A DNA stretch of 64,000 nucleotides. It comes from JANMDN01 sp031376285 (GTDB taxonomy: Bacteria; Actinomycetota; Thermoleophilia; Miltoncostaeales; Miltoncostaeaceae). Shown here in pieces: positions 25,416-34,257 of the stretch. How positions within the stretch are numbered: position 1 is the stretch's first letter; each line of letters opens with the position of its first letter. The translations under genes were made by a program, and so were the position numbers. A model generated the notes under the pieces. It was not told the origin of the DNA and did not search any database. It was given only the letters and a program-made list of their open reading frames with translations. The DNA is taken from the NCBI GenBank assembly GCA_031376285.1, contig JANMDN010000013.1, forward strand, positions 1-64,000. Reading direction: 5' to 3'.

Positions 25416-26018
25416 TTACGTTTCACGGGGCCGGGGAAGAACAGGTGAGCTGAGGTCCGCCGCAAGCCCACGTTCTCTCCCAAACTGCTCGAACATCACG
25501 GCCGTGTCTGCGATCGCCACTCCCGTGAGGTGCGCCTCTCTCGACTCGAAGTCACGTGTGATCGCCGCGATCGAATCGACGTACGCGGCTAGATCCTGAT
25601 CGACGACGGCGTCGATTGCGTCGGCGGCTCTGGAGAATGCCTCGCTCCCGGAGCGCATGGCCGCGGCGCAGGGCTTCGCCGCGCCGTCATCGCCACTGAT
25701 GAGCGCGATGAGGGCGGCCGCGTAGGCGGCGGTGGGGGAGTCGAGGTCTGCACCTTGGCGCGATGCGTATGCGCCCGCGTCGCGGGCGTCGCCTCCGATC
25801 ACCGCGGCCTTCAGCATCCCAACCAGACGTCCGAAGCTCCGCGGCGGCGCAAGCTCCCACGATGCGCGGTAGCGGTCGGAGGCCTCCCGCATCAACGTGC
25901 GTCCCTGGGCCCACTCGCCGCCGAGGAGCAATCGCTGCGCGCGGCCTTCGATCTCGATTGCCTCGAGCAGGAGGTCGAGGTGCTCACCCGGAGGGAGGGC
26001 CGCCACGGGGGTGCTCAT
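25416..26018 (-). CDS. hypothetical helical protein
   Basis: 200 residues from ATG 26018, beginning MSTPVAALPPGEHLDLLLEA. The sequence is alanine-rich and helical throughout, with repeated amphipathic helices (REASDRYRASWELAPPRSF, SSGSEAFSRAADAID-like stretches) suggestive of a TPR-like or four-helix fold. No family recognised, no signal peptide. It overlaps the upstream membrane gene by 4 bases (ATGA), so the two probably form one operon and function together. Confidence 0.7.
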   Translation of the reverse strand: MSTPVAALPPGEHLDLLLEAIEIEGRAQRLLLGGEWAQGRTLMREASDRYRASWELAPPRSFGRLVGMLKAAVIGGDARDAGAYASRQGADLDSPTAAYAAALIALISGDDGAAKPCAAAMRSGSEAFSRAADAIDAVVDQDLAAYVDSIAAITRDFESREAHLTGVAIADTAVMFEQFGRERGLAADLSSPVLPRPRET

Positions 26019-26491
26019 GGAGTGTCCGCTCCACCAGCTCGGATGCGCCCGGCGCGCTCGTCGATACGAAGCGCCACCGTCAGCGCGTCGACCTTGGCGC
26101 TGCCGTGGAGGTTGTCCGCGACGTTCCATGCCTCACCGGAAAGGTATGCGAGCCGCTGCGCGGCGTCGGGGCGGGTCACGGCGTCGGCAGCTTGGCCTTC
26201 GAGGTAGGCGAGGATCTCCTGGGTCTCGTCAGCGCTCCAGTTCACCGGCATTCCCGGCCACTCCGTGTTGCGGCGAATCAGCCACCACAGGAGCGCGATC
26301 AGGGGAAACTTGAGACCGAAGACCGCCCCGATCACGAAGAGTGTGCGGACGAGGTCGCTGTCGCTCACGTGCGGTGTCAGGGTGACCGCGAGCGTCCCGA
26401 ACATCGCGAAGACGAGCAGGACAACGCCGAGGATGACGACGCGACGCGTCCGTAGGGAGCCATCCGGGTAGGTGAGCCCACGGGTCATCAC
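26015..26491 (-). CDS. membrane protein of unknown function
   Basis: 158 residues with two hydrophobic helices near the N-terminus (VVILGVVLLVFAMFGTLAVT and LFVIGAVFGLKFPLIALLWW), then a soluble helical domain. GTG 26491 and ATG 26488 are adjacent starts. It forms a coupled pair with the helical protein downstream and is divergent from thrS. No family recognised. Confidence 0.68.
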   Translation of the reverse strand: MMTRGLTYPDGSLRTRRVVILGVVLLVFAMFGTLAVTLTPHVSDSDLVRTLFVIGAVFGLKFPLIALLWWLIRRNTEWPGMPVNWSADETQEILAYLEGQAADAVTRPDAAQRLAYLSGEAWNVADNLHGSAKVDALTVALRIDERAGRIRAGGADTP

Positions 26492-26562
26492 GCCCTAGTC
26501 CACCGTACGTTTGCACGGTTGGCAAGGGGCGGTCGGCCAAGGAGAACCCTTCGGTGGCTCGC

Positions 26563-26571
26563 TGGTACGCT
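26563..26571 (+). promoter_or_regulatory. extended -10 element of the thrS leader
   Basis: TGG-TACGCT (hexamer 26566-26571) ends 6 bases before GTG 26578, which opens a short reading frame rather than thrS itself. Confidence 0.5.
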
Positions 26572-26577
26572 CTGGTC

Positions 26578-26610
26578 GTGAACGAGTTCCCCGGGCACGA
26601 GCGGCGCTGA
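26578..26610 (+). CDS. possible 10-residue leader peptide of thrS
   Basis: GTG 26578 begins a frame encoding VNEFPGHERR and stops at TGA 26608-26610, whose last base is the first base of the thrS ATG (TGATG). A -10 hexamer lies 6 bases before the GTG, so the transcript would begin at the leader itself. thrS has no visible ribosome binding site, so it would be translated by re-initiation after this peptide. There are no threonine codons, so this is not a classical attenuator. Confidence 0.4.
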   Translation: MNEFPGHERR

Positions 26611-28517
26611 TGCGCATCAACCTGCCCGACGGAACCCTTCTCGAGTTGGCCGAAGGGGCGACCGGTCACGACGCCGCTGCGGCGATTGGCCCCGGCCTTG
26701 CCAAGGCCGCCGTCGCGATCGTCGTCGACGGTGAGATGCGCGATCTCGCGCGCGAGCTGCCGAACGGCGCCGGCATCGAGATCGTTACCAAGAAGAGCGG
26801 CGAGCATTACCTCTACCCGATGCGTCATACGGCTGCGCACGTGCTGGCCGAAGCCGTGCAGACCTGTCTCGGTGGCGAGGTGAAGTTCGGCTTCGGGCCG
26901 CCGATCGACGACGGCTTCTACTACGACTTCGAGCTGCCGAGGCCCCTCAGCGAGGACGACTTCCCGGCCATCGAGGCCGAGATCCAACGAATCATCACGA
27001 GCAAAGCGCCGATGCAGCGCAGCGTGATGACCGTTGATGACGCCCGCGCGCACTTCGCCGCAGCGGGGCAGTCCTACAAAGTCGATCAGGTTGACGAGCT
27101 CGCGGGCCGGGGAGAGACCCACGTCTCGCTCTATCGCCAGCGGGACTTCACCGACCTCTGCCAGGGGCCCCATGTTGCCGACACCGGGAAGCTCGGTGCG
27201 GTAAAGCTCCTCTCCGTGGCCGGCGCCTACTGGCGGGGCAGCGAGAAAAACCCCATGCTCACTCGCATCTACGCGACGTCGTTCCCGACGAAGGCTGAGC
27301 TTGACGAACATCTCGACCGGCTTGAGCAGGCGCGGGCGCGCGATCACCGTAAGGTCGGGCGCGAACTCGAGCTCTTTTACTTCGACGACGCCGGCCCCGG
27401 CATGCCCTTCTTCCTGCCGAAGGGGATGGCCATCGTCAACGAGATCCAGCGCTTCCTGCGCGAGGAACTGTCGTCGATGGGCTACGACGAGGTGCGCACG
27501 CCGACGATCCTCTCTGACCATCTCTGGCACGAGAGCGGTCACTACGAGAACTACAAAGACAACATGTACTTCACCGAGGTCGACGGCCAGGGCTTCGCGG
27601 TCAAGCCGATGAACTGCCCCGGTGCCTGCCTCGTGTTTCGTTCACGTCGGCGCAGCTACCGTGACCTGCCGGTCCGCCTCGCCGAGTTCGGTCACGTCCA
27701 TCGGCACGAGCTGTCGGGCGTTCTTCATGGGCTCCTACGAGTCCGCGCGTTCACCCAGGACGACGCCCACGTCTTCTGCCGCTTCGATCAGGTGCAGTCC
27801 GAGATCGGCGAGATTCTCGACCTCGTCGACCGGCTCTACCCTCGCTTCGGGTTCGACAACGTTCGGCTCTACCTCTCGACGCGCCCCGAGAAGGGGGCGG
27901 GAACCCCCGAGATGTGGGACCGCGCCGAGGAGCAACTTCGGCTCGCGCTTGGCGATCGGTCCTACGAAACCAAGGACGGCGACGGAGCCTTCTACGGTCC
28001 CAAGATCGACGTCCAGGTCACCGACGTGATCGGGAGGTCGTGGCAGCTCGGAACGGTGCAACTCGACTTCTTTCTCCCCCAGCGGTTCGGCCTGAGTTTT
28101 GTCAACCACGAGGACGTCGAAGAGCGTCCGGTGATCATTCACCGCGCGATCCTCGGATCGGTCGAGCGGTTCATCGGGATCCTCATCGAGAACTGCGGCG
28201 GCGACTTTCCGTTCTGGGTTGCCCCGGTTCAAGCGCGCGTGCTGCCCGTGGCAGATCGCCACGCTCCATTCGCCGAAGGTGTTCGCGATGTTCTGGCGGC
28301 GCGGGGTATCCGGGTCGAGGTCGACGCACGTAGCGAATCCGTGGGCAAGCGAATTCGAGACAGTGAGCTGGCGAAGGTTCCCTACCTTTTTGTCGTCGGC
28401 GACAAGGAATCCGAGACCGGTGTGCTGGCGCCCCGGGTTCGTGGTGATCGCGACGCAACTCCCGCCGAGGTTGGTGTGATCGCCGAGCGACTCGCGGCGG
28501 AGGCCGCCGGGCGCTGA
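26610..28517 (+). CDS. thrS: threonyl-tRNA synthetase
   Basis: A 635-residue class II synthetase that charges tRNA-Thr. The N-terminal TGS-like domain (INLPDGTLLELAEGATGHDA) is followed by the editing domain with its HTAAHVLAEA motif. The catalytic core has MNCPGACLVF with a zinc-binding cysteine and the motif-2 loop LLRVRAFTQDDAHVF, and the C-terminal anticodon-binding domain begins near VLPVADRHAPF. ATG 26610 is chosen because the protein then starts at the TGS domain; an upstream in-frame start at 26511 would add unconserved residues. Confidence 0.97.
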   Translation: MRINLPDGTLLELAEGATGHDAAAAIGPGLAKAAVAIVVDGEMRDLARELPNGAGIEIVTKKSGEHYLYPMRHTAAHVLAEAVQTCLGGEVKFGFGPPIDDGFYYDFELPRPLSEDDFPAIEAEIQRIITSKAPMQRSVMTVDDARAHFAAAGQSYKVDQVDELAGRGETHVSLYRQRDFTDLCQGPHVADTGKLGAVKLLSVAGAYWRGSEKNPMLTRIYATSFPTKAELDEHLDRLEQARARDHRKVGRELELFYFDDAGPGMPFFLPKGMAIVNEIQRFLREELSSMGYDEVRTPTILSDHLWHESGHYENYKDNMYFTEVDGQGFAVKPMNCPGACLVFRSRRRSYRDLPVRLAEFGHVHRHELSGVLHGLLRVRAFTQDDAHVFCRFDQVQSEIGEILDLVDRLYPRFGFDNVRLYLSTRPEKGAGTPEMWDRAEEQLRLALGDRSYETKDGDGAFYGPKIDVQVTDVIGRSWQLGTVQLDFFLPQRFGLSFVNHEDVEERPVIIHRAILGSVERFIGILIENCGGDFPFWVAPVQARVLPVADRHAPFAEGVRDVLAARGIRVEVDARSESVGKRIRDSELAKVPYLFVVGDKESETGVLAPRVRGDRDATPAEVGVIAERLAAEAAGR

Positions 28518-28727
28518 GCGGGGATGCACCCCGTTCGTCACGATCGGGCCTCTGCGACCGCTGCGTCCATCAACAGCTCGTCCGGACGCAGCGTTCCGTG
28601 TTCTCACGCTGTCGCCGCTCCGATGAGGATGCCAGCTTCCCAAAGTACCCCCGCGTTCCCGTGTTGGTTTGTCGCGGCTACCAGCCGTCAAACGACGCGT
28701 CGCCCAGGGTGTGAGAAGCTCCCGCCC

Positions 28728-29090
28728 GTGAACAGGGTCGCGCTCAGGAACACCGCCATCGTGCTCGCGCTCGCCGCGGTCGGGGTTGTCTGGCAGCGGG
28801 GCGCCTCGGGCCTCGAGGTTGGCTTCAGCCAGATCATCTCGGTGCTCTTCGTTGCGTCGCTTATTGGTTTCGCGATCCAGTACTTCCGCGAGCGTCAGCT
28901 TGCGTGGCTTGTGATGCGACCCTGGCAGCGAGGCGTGGTGATCGCCGGCTCCTCCGCGGCCGCGCTTCTTGCGACCCTTGGCTTCTGGTTTCTCGGCGAC
29001 GTTCTGACACCTCTTGGCGTGTTCGCCCTGATCGTCATCTGTGTGCTCGTCGTGGTTTGGGTCGTTCGAGAGAGTCAGCGCTACCGCTGA
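28728..29090 (+). CDS. small membrane protein
   Basis: 120 residues from GTG 28728 with three hydrophobic segments: IVLALAAVGVVWQ, a short stretch LIGFAIQYF, and the C-terminal pair LLATLGFWFLGDVLTPLGV and FALIVICVLVVVWVV. There is no recognised domain. It lies 210 bases after thrS; that gap shows no gene. Confidence 0.65.
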   Translation: MNRVALRNTAIVLALAAVGVVWQRGASGLEVGFSQIISVLFVASLIGFAIQYFRERQLAWLVMRPWQRGVVIAGSSAAALLATLGFWFLGDVLTPLGVFALIVICVLVVVWVVRESQRYR

Positions 29091-29125
29091 CGGGCCCGGC
29101 GGTGCGACCCGGGACGGAGGATGTC

Positions 29126-32100
29126 CTACCCGGTCAGTCGAATCGTCGCCCGGCGCGTCGCCGACTGCCCACCGGAGAACACGGCTACCACGACATCGAG
29201 GCGGCGCAGGGGCGGAAGGAAGGCCGCGCCAGCACGCACCTGGACATTCGCTCGTCCGGGTCGCGCGAACCGCACGCCTTGAATCCCGCCCGCGATGCGA
29301 ACCCGGACGAGCCCGCGCCCCACGGATTGGACTCGGACAGAGATCAGCCGGGGCCGATCCTCTGAGCGCCGCGGCACAGCTCCGGGTATAACGACGAGGG
29401 CGCCACGAGCTCGCAGAACCTTGGACAGCTGGATGCCACGTCGATCCGGCACATCAAACGACGGACGTATCTTTGCCGTTGGTGGGGAACTCGCCATCTG
29501 CAGGCTTCCACCTTCACCCGCGACCTGGGTCTGACAGGCGACGCGACGCCCTGCGTCGCTCCACGTCACGCGGTAACGCGGCCCGGAACCCAAGACGACT
29601 CCACTCGATCCTCGCGTCCAGGCCGCTGAACCCCCTGCGGGGTCGGTGACACACGTCAAGAGCGCTCCGACCCGAGCGGGCCCCTCGATCCGTGGCAGGG
29701 CGCCCACAACGGTGAGCGTCGCCGACGTCGACGAGGAGACCCCACCCCGGTTCGTCGCGGTCTCCCTGCACGCGATCGGCTTGCCGCGATCGCCCCCGGT
29801 TGGGTGGTAGATCGCTCCCGAGCCGACCACGGACGCACCGCTTGTCCAGTCGATCCTCGCCGACGTGATGAGATCCCAGGCCGCACTCCGGCAGCTGAGT
29901 GCGGCGCCGACGAGCGGCGGACCGGCGATGCTCGTGGGCGTCGACGCGGTGGGCGACTGGGTAAAGCTCGCGATGGCACTCTGGGCGCGGCCGCCAACCG
30001 AGCCGAACGCGCCGCCAAGCCAGAGCGACGGACCCACCCGCGTCAACGCGTTGACCGTCCCGGCTCCTGGGACGCCCGGGTTCCATCCGGTGATCGACCC
30101 GCTGGCCACGTCGTACGCGGCGATCCCCGCGCGGGCCGGCGGGGCGCCTCCATGGCCGATGGTCTCGAAGCCACCGCCCAGGTAAATGAGCCCTTGGAAT
30201 GGCGTCATCGTCTGGATGTCACCGCCCGTGGTTGCCAGGAGCGGGCTCACCTCGCCGCGTTGATTGTCGATCGCGGCGACGTTCGTCGTTTGGCCGCCGG
30301 GCAGCACGAGCGCCCCGCCAACCAGGGTACGTTCGCCCAGCTCGGTCGCCACGGTCACACGCGATCCCGTGACGGCAAGCGCGGGGCGCCATGGGGTTGT
30401 GAGGCCCGAGACCCCATCCAACGCCGAAAGCCCGGGTCGCTCGGTCTGCGGGCGCTCCGAGCCAAGTAACGTGAACTCTCCTCCGAGGGCGATGCGTCGG
30501 TCCGGGCCGCCGGGCAGCAGGACTCGGACAGATCCGTTCGGGGACGGGTCCCACGACGTCACGAGGCCCCTGCGGAGGTCGATCGCGGCGACGCCGGCCC
30601 GAGGCAGCGACGCGATCGTCGAGAAGCGCCCCGCGAGATAGAGCGTGCCTGAGACGACGACGAGCCGGTCGACATTCCCGTTGGTGTCGGCTCGCAGGTC
30701 GGTGGGCTGACCGCTGCTTGCGTCGATCGCCGCGACGCCTGCCCTCGACGTGCTGCCCACGTGCTGCATCTCACCGCCGACATAGACGGTCGAGCCTGAC
30801 ACCGTCACCGAACGCATCGGGCCATCGGCCCCCGGATTCCACGCGGTGGGCTCGCCCGTGGCGGGGTTGAATGCCGCGAGTCGGTTGCGCTCAACCCCTC
30901 CGACACCACCGAAGGTCCCGCCGACGAGGAGTACTCCATCGGCTCCAATGGCGACGGCCGCCACGGGTCCCGTCGCGGAAGGAGGCCACGCGCCGATCTC
31001 ACCCGTGCGGACGTCAATCCCGGCGAGACGCCGTCGAGGCGCGCTCCCTGCAGCGTCGAAGTCTCCACCGATGATCACGCGCCCGCCTGCGACGGTGATG
31101 GCGTTCACCGAGGCGACGGCCCGGCCCGCAAGCGCTGGCTTCCAGGTCGAGAGTTCGCCGGAGTCCGCGTCGACGGACCCGATCATTCGCCGAGGCTGTC
31201 CGGCGATATGACTGAACGATCCCCCGACAATGACGGAACCCGCTGGGCCAACGGCGACCGCCCGAACCGGCCCGTCGACCGATGGACTCCATCCAGTCGG
31301 GGCGCCACTCGACGTCACGGCCGCGAGGCGAGATCGTGGGGTCGCGCCGAGGGCCGTGAAGGAACCCCCAAGGACGACGGACGAGCCGACGCGGCAAAGA
31401 GTCCAGACCGTGCCGTTGAGGTTCGGATCCCATCCGGCGAGCGCACCGGTGCTCGCAGATACCGCCGCTGCCCGATTGCGGAGCGTCGTCCCGACCGAGG
31501 TGAAGGCGCCTGCGAAGTAGAGGCGCCCGGCATCGAGTAGGAGTGCAGACACAGCTCCGTTGGGTGATGGATCCCATCCCGCTCTCGCCTGACCGCCGAT
31601 CCGTTCGATCGCGGCGAGACGTGACCGGACGACCCGCGGGCTGCCAATCGCACCGAAGTCGCCGCCGACGAAGACCGACTGCCCATCGAGCGCGATGGCG
31701 GTGACGGCGCCGTCGGGGTTCGGCCGCCACGTGAGGTCGAGTTCGCCGGCGCGGATGTGGACGAGATTCTCGAACTCGGGGTGGTCGATGACCTGGAACT
31801 GGCCGCCGACGAACCAGCCCCCGGTGCCATCCGGAGCGGCGGCATTGACGACACCAAGGAGTTCAGGGGACGCCGCCGCCGTCGATGAGTCAGGCGCGAG
31901 GAGGGCAAGCGGACCGGTGCGGGGGGCGGCGAGCATGAACTCGCCGGCGGCGTAGACGACGCCGTCTGGTCCGGCTGCGAGGTCCGAGACGGGGCCGTCG
32001 AGTACCCATCCCGAATCCACCACCTCGGATGGGACCGCCGCGGCAGTCGAAACGCAGCCCAACACGGCGACAACGACGAGGATCAGGAGACCCCAAAGGA

Positions 32101-32140
32101 TCGGGCAACGCGGTCGGGAGGTTTGCTCGGGCTGCATCAC
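29126..32140 (-). CDS. large secreted delta-60-repeat (beta-propeller-like) protein
   Basis: A 1004-residue secreted or surface protein. The signal peptide (ILWGLLILVVVAVLGCVSTAAA) is followed by about 14 copies of a 45-55-residue motif built around VGGxFxxxG...RLAAxDxxTGxxxxWxPxxxG, as in VFVGGDFGAIGS, LGGSFTALGA, VGGSFSHIAG, IGGDFDAAGS, VGGTFGGVGG and LGGGFETIGH. This is the delta-60 repeat pattern. Two Ig-like modules follow (LVGAALSCRSAAWDL; RVGALLTCVTDPAGGS), then a basic C-terminal domain. It is likely a cell-surface or matrix protein; ligand unknown. It is divergent from the TadE operon. Confidence 0.86.
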   Translation of the reverse strand: MMQPEQTSRPRCPILWGLLILVVVAVLGCVSTAAAVPSEVVDSGWVLDGPVSDLAAGPDGVVYAAGEFMLAAPRTGPLALLAPDSSTAAASPELLGVVNAAAPDGTGGWFVGGQFQVIDHPEFENLVHIRAGELDLTWRPNPDGAVTAIALDGQSVFVGGDFGAIGSPRVVRSRLAAIERIGGQARAGWDPSPNGAVSALLLDAGRLYFAGAFTSVGTTLRNRAAAVSASTGALAGWDPNLNGTVWTLCRVGSSVVLGGSFTALGATPRSRLAAVTSSGAPTGWSPSVDGPVRAVAVGPAGSVIVGGSFSHIAGQPRRMIGSVDADSGELSTWKPALAGRAVASVNAITVAGGRVIIGGDFDAAGSAPRRRLAGIDVRTGEIGAWPPSATGPVAAVAIGADGVLLVGGTFGGVGGVERNRLAAFNPATGEPTAWNPGADGPMRSVTVSGSTVYVGGEMQHVGSTSRAGVAAIDASSGQPTDLRADTNGNVDRLVVVSGTLYLAGRFSTIASLPRAGVAAIDLRRGLVTSWDPSPNGSVRVLLPGGPDRRIALGGEFTLLGSERPQTERPGLSALDGVSGLTTPWRPALAVTGSRVTVATELGERTLVGGALVLPGGQTTNVAAIDNQRGEVSPLLATTGGDIQTMTPFQGLIYLGGGFETIGHGGAPPARAGIAAYDVASGSITGWNPGVPGAGTVNALTRVGPSLWLGGAFGSVGGRAQSAIASFTQSPTASTPTSIAGPPLVGAALSCRSAAWDLITSARIDWTSGASVVGSGAIYHPTGGDRGKPIACRETATNRGGVSSSTSATLTVVGALPRIEGPARVGALLTCVTDPAGGSAAWTRGSSGVVLGSGPRYRVTWSDAGRRVACQTQVAGEGGSLQMASSPPTAKIRPSFDVPDRRGIQLSKVLRARGALVVIPGAVPRRSEDRPRLISVRVQSVGRGLVRVRIAGGIQGVRFARPGRANVQVRAGAAFLPPLRRLDVVVAVFSGGQSATRRATIRLTG

Positions 32141-32243
32141 CCCATGCTTCCGGGGGAGCGGGGCCGATACAAGGGAACAAACCGGCTGCTGAGAACACTG
32201 CTACAGAGTTGTAACGATGTCGACACGAACATGGCGCACTCGC

Positions 32244-32259
32244 GTGTCACCCATGACAC
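32244..32259. promoter_or_regulatory. inverted repeat in the divergent promoter region
   Basis: GTGTCA and TGACAC flank a CCCA spacer. The repeat sits 12 bases upstream of the TadE operon -10 hexamer, between two divergent genes for surface proteins, a good place for an operator. Confidence 0.45.
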
Positions 32260-32270
32260 AGGTCGATGCC

Positions 32271-32276
32271 TAGCTT
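32271..32276 (+). promoter_or_regulatory. -10 hexamer of the TadE-like operon
   Basis: TAGCTT ends 6 bases before ATG 32283. No ribosome binding site is visible, predicting a leaderless mRNA. Confidence 0.42.
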
Positions 32277-32282
32277 GACGAC

Positions 32283-32624
32283 ATGCACGTTGAGCGCCAT
32301 CGGGGGCAGTCATCGGTCGAGCTCGTCGCCGTCACGGGACTGCTTGCGATCGTTGCGGCGGTCGGCATCCAGATCGTTGTTGCCGCACGCTCAGCCGTCG
32401 ACGCTGCCGGGGCCGCGCGTATCGGAACCCGAGCCGCCCTGATCGGCATGCCGGCTGAACGAGCGGCCCGTGGAGCCCTTCCCGCGACGGCTCGCAGACG
32501 GGCGATCATCGAACGCCGCCGGGTTGATGGTCGGGACGTGATCTCCGTCGCGATCCCGATATCGATCGGCATGCCAGGTGGGTCGACCGGCGACGTGCTC
32601 GTCGGGTCAGCGACGAGACGATGA
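32283..32624 (+). CDS. TadE-like pilin-type protein
   Basis: 113 residues with the TadE-like N-terminus RGQSSVELVAVTGLLAIVAA, a Glu five residues after Gly followed by one hydrophobic helix as in type-IVb pilin-like proteins. The remainder is short and basic. TadE-like proteins are minor pilins in tight-adherence (Tad) systems; here no CpaF ATPase, TadB/C or prepilin peptidase lies in the window. The stop overlaps the next start (ATGATG). Confidence 0.8.
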   Translation: MHVERHRGQSSVELVAVTGLLAIVAAVGIQIVVAARSAVDAAGAARIGTRAALIGMPAERAARGALPATARRRAIIERRRVDGRDVISVAIPISIGMPGGSTGDVLVGSATRR

Positions 32625-32905
32625 TGCCCCCGTCACGCCGCACTTTGCACGCTGGTCAGGCGGCAATCGAGGCGGTCGCGCTCGTCCCGGTGCTGCTTCT
32701 TATTGCCCTTGCGGCCTGGCAGCTAGCGGCGATCGGCGTGGCAGCGCTTCGGGCAGACGAGCAGTTGCGACGGCAGGGGCTCTCGCCGAACCGGGTCGCG
32801 TCAGCCCGAATCGTCAACCTTCGCTCGGAGGCGCCGGTCGCCATGATCCTTCCTGGTACTGGACCGATCTCCGTGGTCGCTCGGGGGGCGGTGCGAGTTC
32901 GATGA
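32621..32905 (+). CDS. second TadE-like protein
   Basis: 94 residues beginning with HAGQAAIEAVALVPVLLLIA, a TadE-like segment with the conserved Glu and one hydrophobic helix. It shares the operon with the preceding TadE-like gene and overlaps the next gene (ATGA). The C-terminal part is short and carries no recognised domain. Confidence 0.78.
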   Translation: MMPPSRRTLHAGQAAIEAVALVPVLLLIALAAWQLAAIGVAALRADEQLRRQGLSPNRVASARIVNLRSEAPVAMILPGTGPISVVARGAVRVR

Positions 32906-34179
32906 GGATGTCGTCGACCGAGGCCGGTCAGGCCGCCCCGCTTGCGCTCGGCGTCGGAGCCCTACTGACCGTTCTCGTCCTCGTGGTCGGGTGCCTTGGC
33001 TGGGTTCAAGTGGCGGCGGCGCGCGCACAGACCGCCGCCGACCTCGCAAGCATCTCCGGCGCTCGGGCGCTGCGCTCCGACATCTACCGACTCTCGCTCG
33101 CCCGCGGCCAAAACCAGCGCGAGCGACTCGCAGCCGAGATCGAGGCGGGCGTCGCCGAGGTGGCCCGACGAGGCGGGGCACACCTCGAAAAGATCACCTT
33201 CGACGGCGCAGGTTGGCCCCCGGTGGCCATCGAGGTTCGCGTCGCGCTGACTGGGCCGGCTGGTCTGGAGGTGTCCGCGGCGTCCCGGGCGGGCTACTCG
33301 ACGGCTGCGGCGCACGATCAATCGACCTCGATTGCGTCGGGAGGTGGGTACTCCGGCCCGCTCGTGCACCGGGACGGCAAGCCGACGTGTCCGGCCGTCG
33401 CGGCGGCCTTCGATGAGATGGACGCCGAGGCCGGGAGGGACGGCGTGGACCTCGTTGTCACTTCCGGTTTTCGAAGCGACGCCGAACAGGCGATCCTCTT
33501 CGCGCGCCACCCCGATCCGCGCTGGGTCGCCCGGCCCGGTGAGAGCCGCCACCGCGACGCCACCGAGCTTGACATCTCAATGGGCGGCGGACCCGCTTGG
33601 GCCTGGCTCCGAACGAACGCAGGTCGGTTTGGCTTCCTCCAGCGTTACAGCTGGGAACCGTGGCACTTCGGCTACCTTCCCGGATGCGGAGGCCAGATAG
33701 GGGGTGCGCTCTCCGCCAAGGAGTCCTCGCCCGTTCCGGAATGGGTGCCCGCCGCCTATCGAGCGCTGGTGTGGCGCGCCGCGGCCGACGGAGGGGTTCC
33801 TCCGACGGTGCTCGCCGGACTTCTCCAAGCCGAGTCCGGCTTTGATCCGCGAGCGGTGAGTCCGGTCGGCGCGCTCGGAATCGCCCAGTTCATGCCGCAG
33901 ACCGCGCGCGCCGTGGGCCTCGCCGACCCGTTCAACGCAGCGCACGCGATCCCCGCCGCCGGCCGCCACCTAGGGGCGCTGCTGCGCGAGTTCGGTCGGG
34001 TCGACCTTGCGCTCGCCGCCTACAACGCTGGGAGCGGCGCGGTACATCGCTACGGCGGCGTTCCGCCCTACGCCGAGACCCGCGCCTACGTCGCCCGCAT
34101 CCTCGCGCTCGCCGGCGGCGCGGGGCTCAGCCCCGGCCCATTCGATGTTGCCCTCCTGCCGCTCGCTGGGGCCGTCTGA
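32902..34179 (+). CDS. Tad-like anchor fused to VanY-type carboxypeptidase and lytic transglycosylase
   Basis: 425 residues with three parts. Residues 8-40 (AGQAAPLALGVGALLTVLVL) look like a TadE/TadG-type N-terminal segment. Residues about 150-260 are a VanY-type D,D-carboxypeptidase with zinc ligands H217 and D224 (SRHRDATELD) and H255, and E252 (EPWH). Residues about 275-405 are an SLT-type lytic transglycosylase with catalytic E311 (LLQAESGFDPRA) and the GALGIAQFMP and AAYNAGSG motifs. Both active sites look complete. The third gene of the TadE operon thus encodes a wall-remodelling enzyme tethered by a pilus-like anchor, perhaps opening peptidoglycan for a pilus-like structure. Confidence 0.87.
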   Translation: MRMSSTEAGQAAPLALGVGALLTVLVLVVGCLGWVQVAAARAQTAADLASISGARALRSDIYRLSLARGQNQRERLAAEIEAGVAEVARRGGAHLEKITFDGAGWPPVAIEVRVALTGPAGLEVSAASRAGYSTAAAHDQSTSIASGGGYSGPLVHRDGKPTCPAVAAAFDEMDAEAGRDGVDLVVTSGFRSDAEQAILFARHPDPRWVARPGESRHRDATELDISMGGGPAWAWLRTNAGRFGFLQRYSWEPWHFGYLPGCGGQIGGALSAKESSPVPEWVPAAYRALVWRAAADGGVPPTVLAGLLQAESGFDPRAVSPVGALGIAQFMPQTARAVGLADPFNAAHAIPAAGRHLGALLREFGRVDLALAAYNAGSGAVHRYGGVPPYAETRAYVARILALAGGAGLSPGPFDVALLPLAGAV

Positions 34180-34243
34180 CGGTGACAGCGCGCCGGCTCG
34201 GGTCCGAGGCGACCGCTCGACCGTCACCATCGCGGCACCGACC

Positions 34244-34249
34244 TATACT
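34244..34249 (+). promoter_or_regulatory. -10 hexamer of uvrC
   Basis: TATACT ends 8 bases before ATG 34258 with no ribosome binding site, predicting a leaderless transcript. Confidence 0.5.
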
Positions 34250-34257
34250 CGGCCACG

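Noticed and set aside
26578..26610. thrS leader as a classical threonine attenuator or T-box
   Set aside because: The short peptide has no Thr codons and no T-box-like leader or terminator lies between promoter and thrS.
26229..27542. 437-codon minus-strand frame opposite thrS
   Set aside because: thrS motifs on the plus strand are unambiguous and the antisense frame has no domain.
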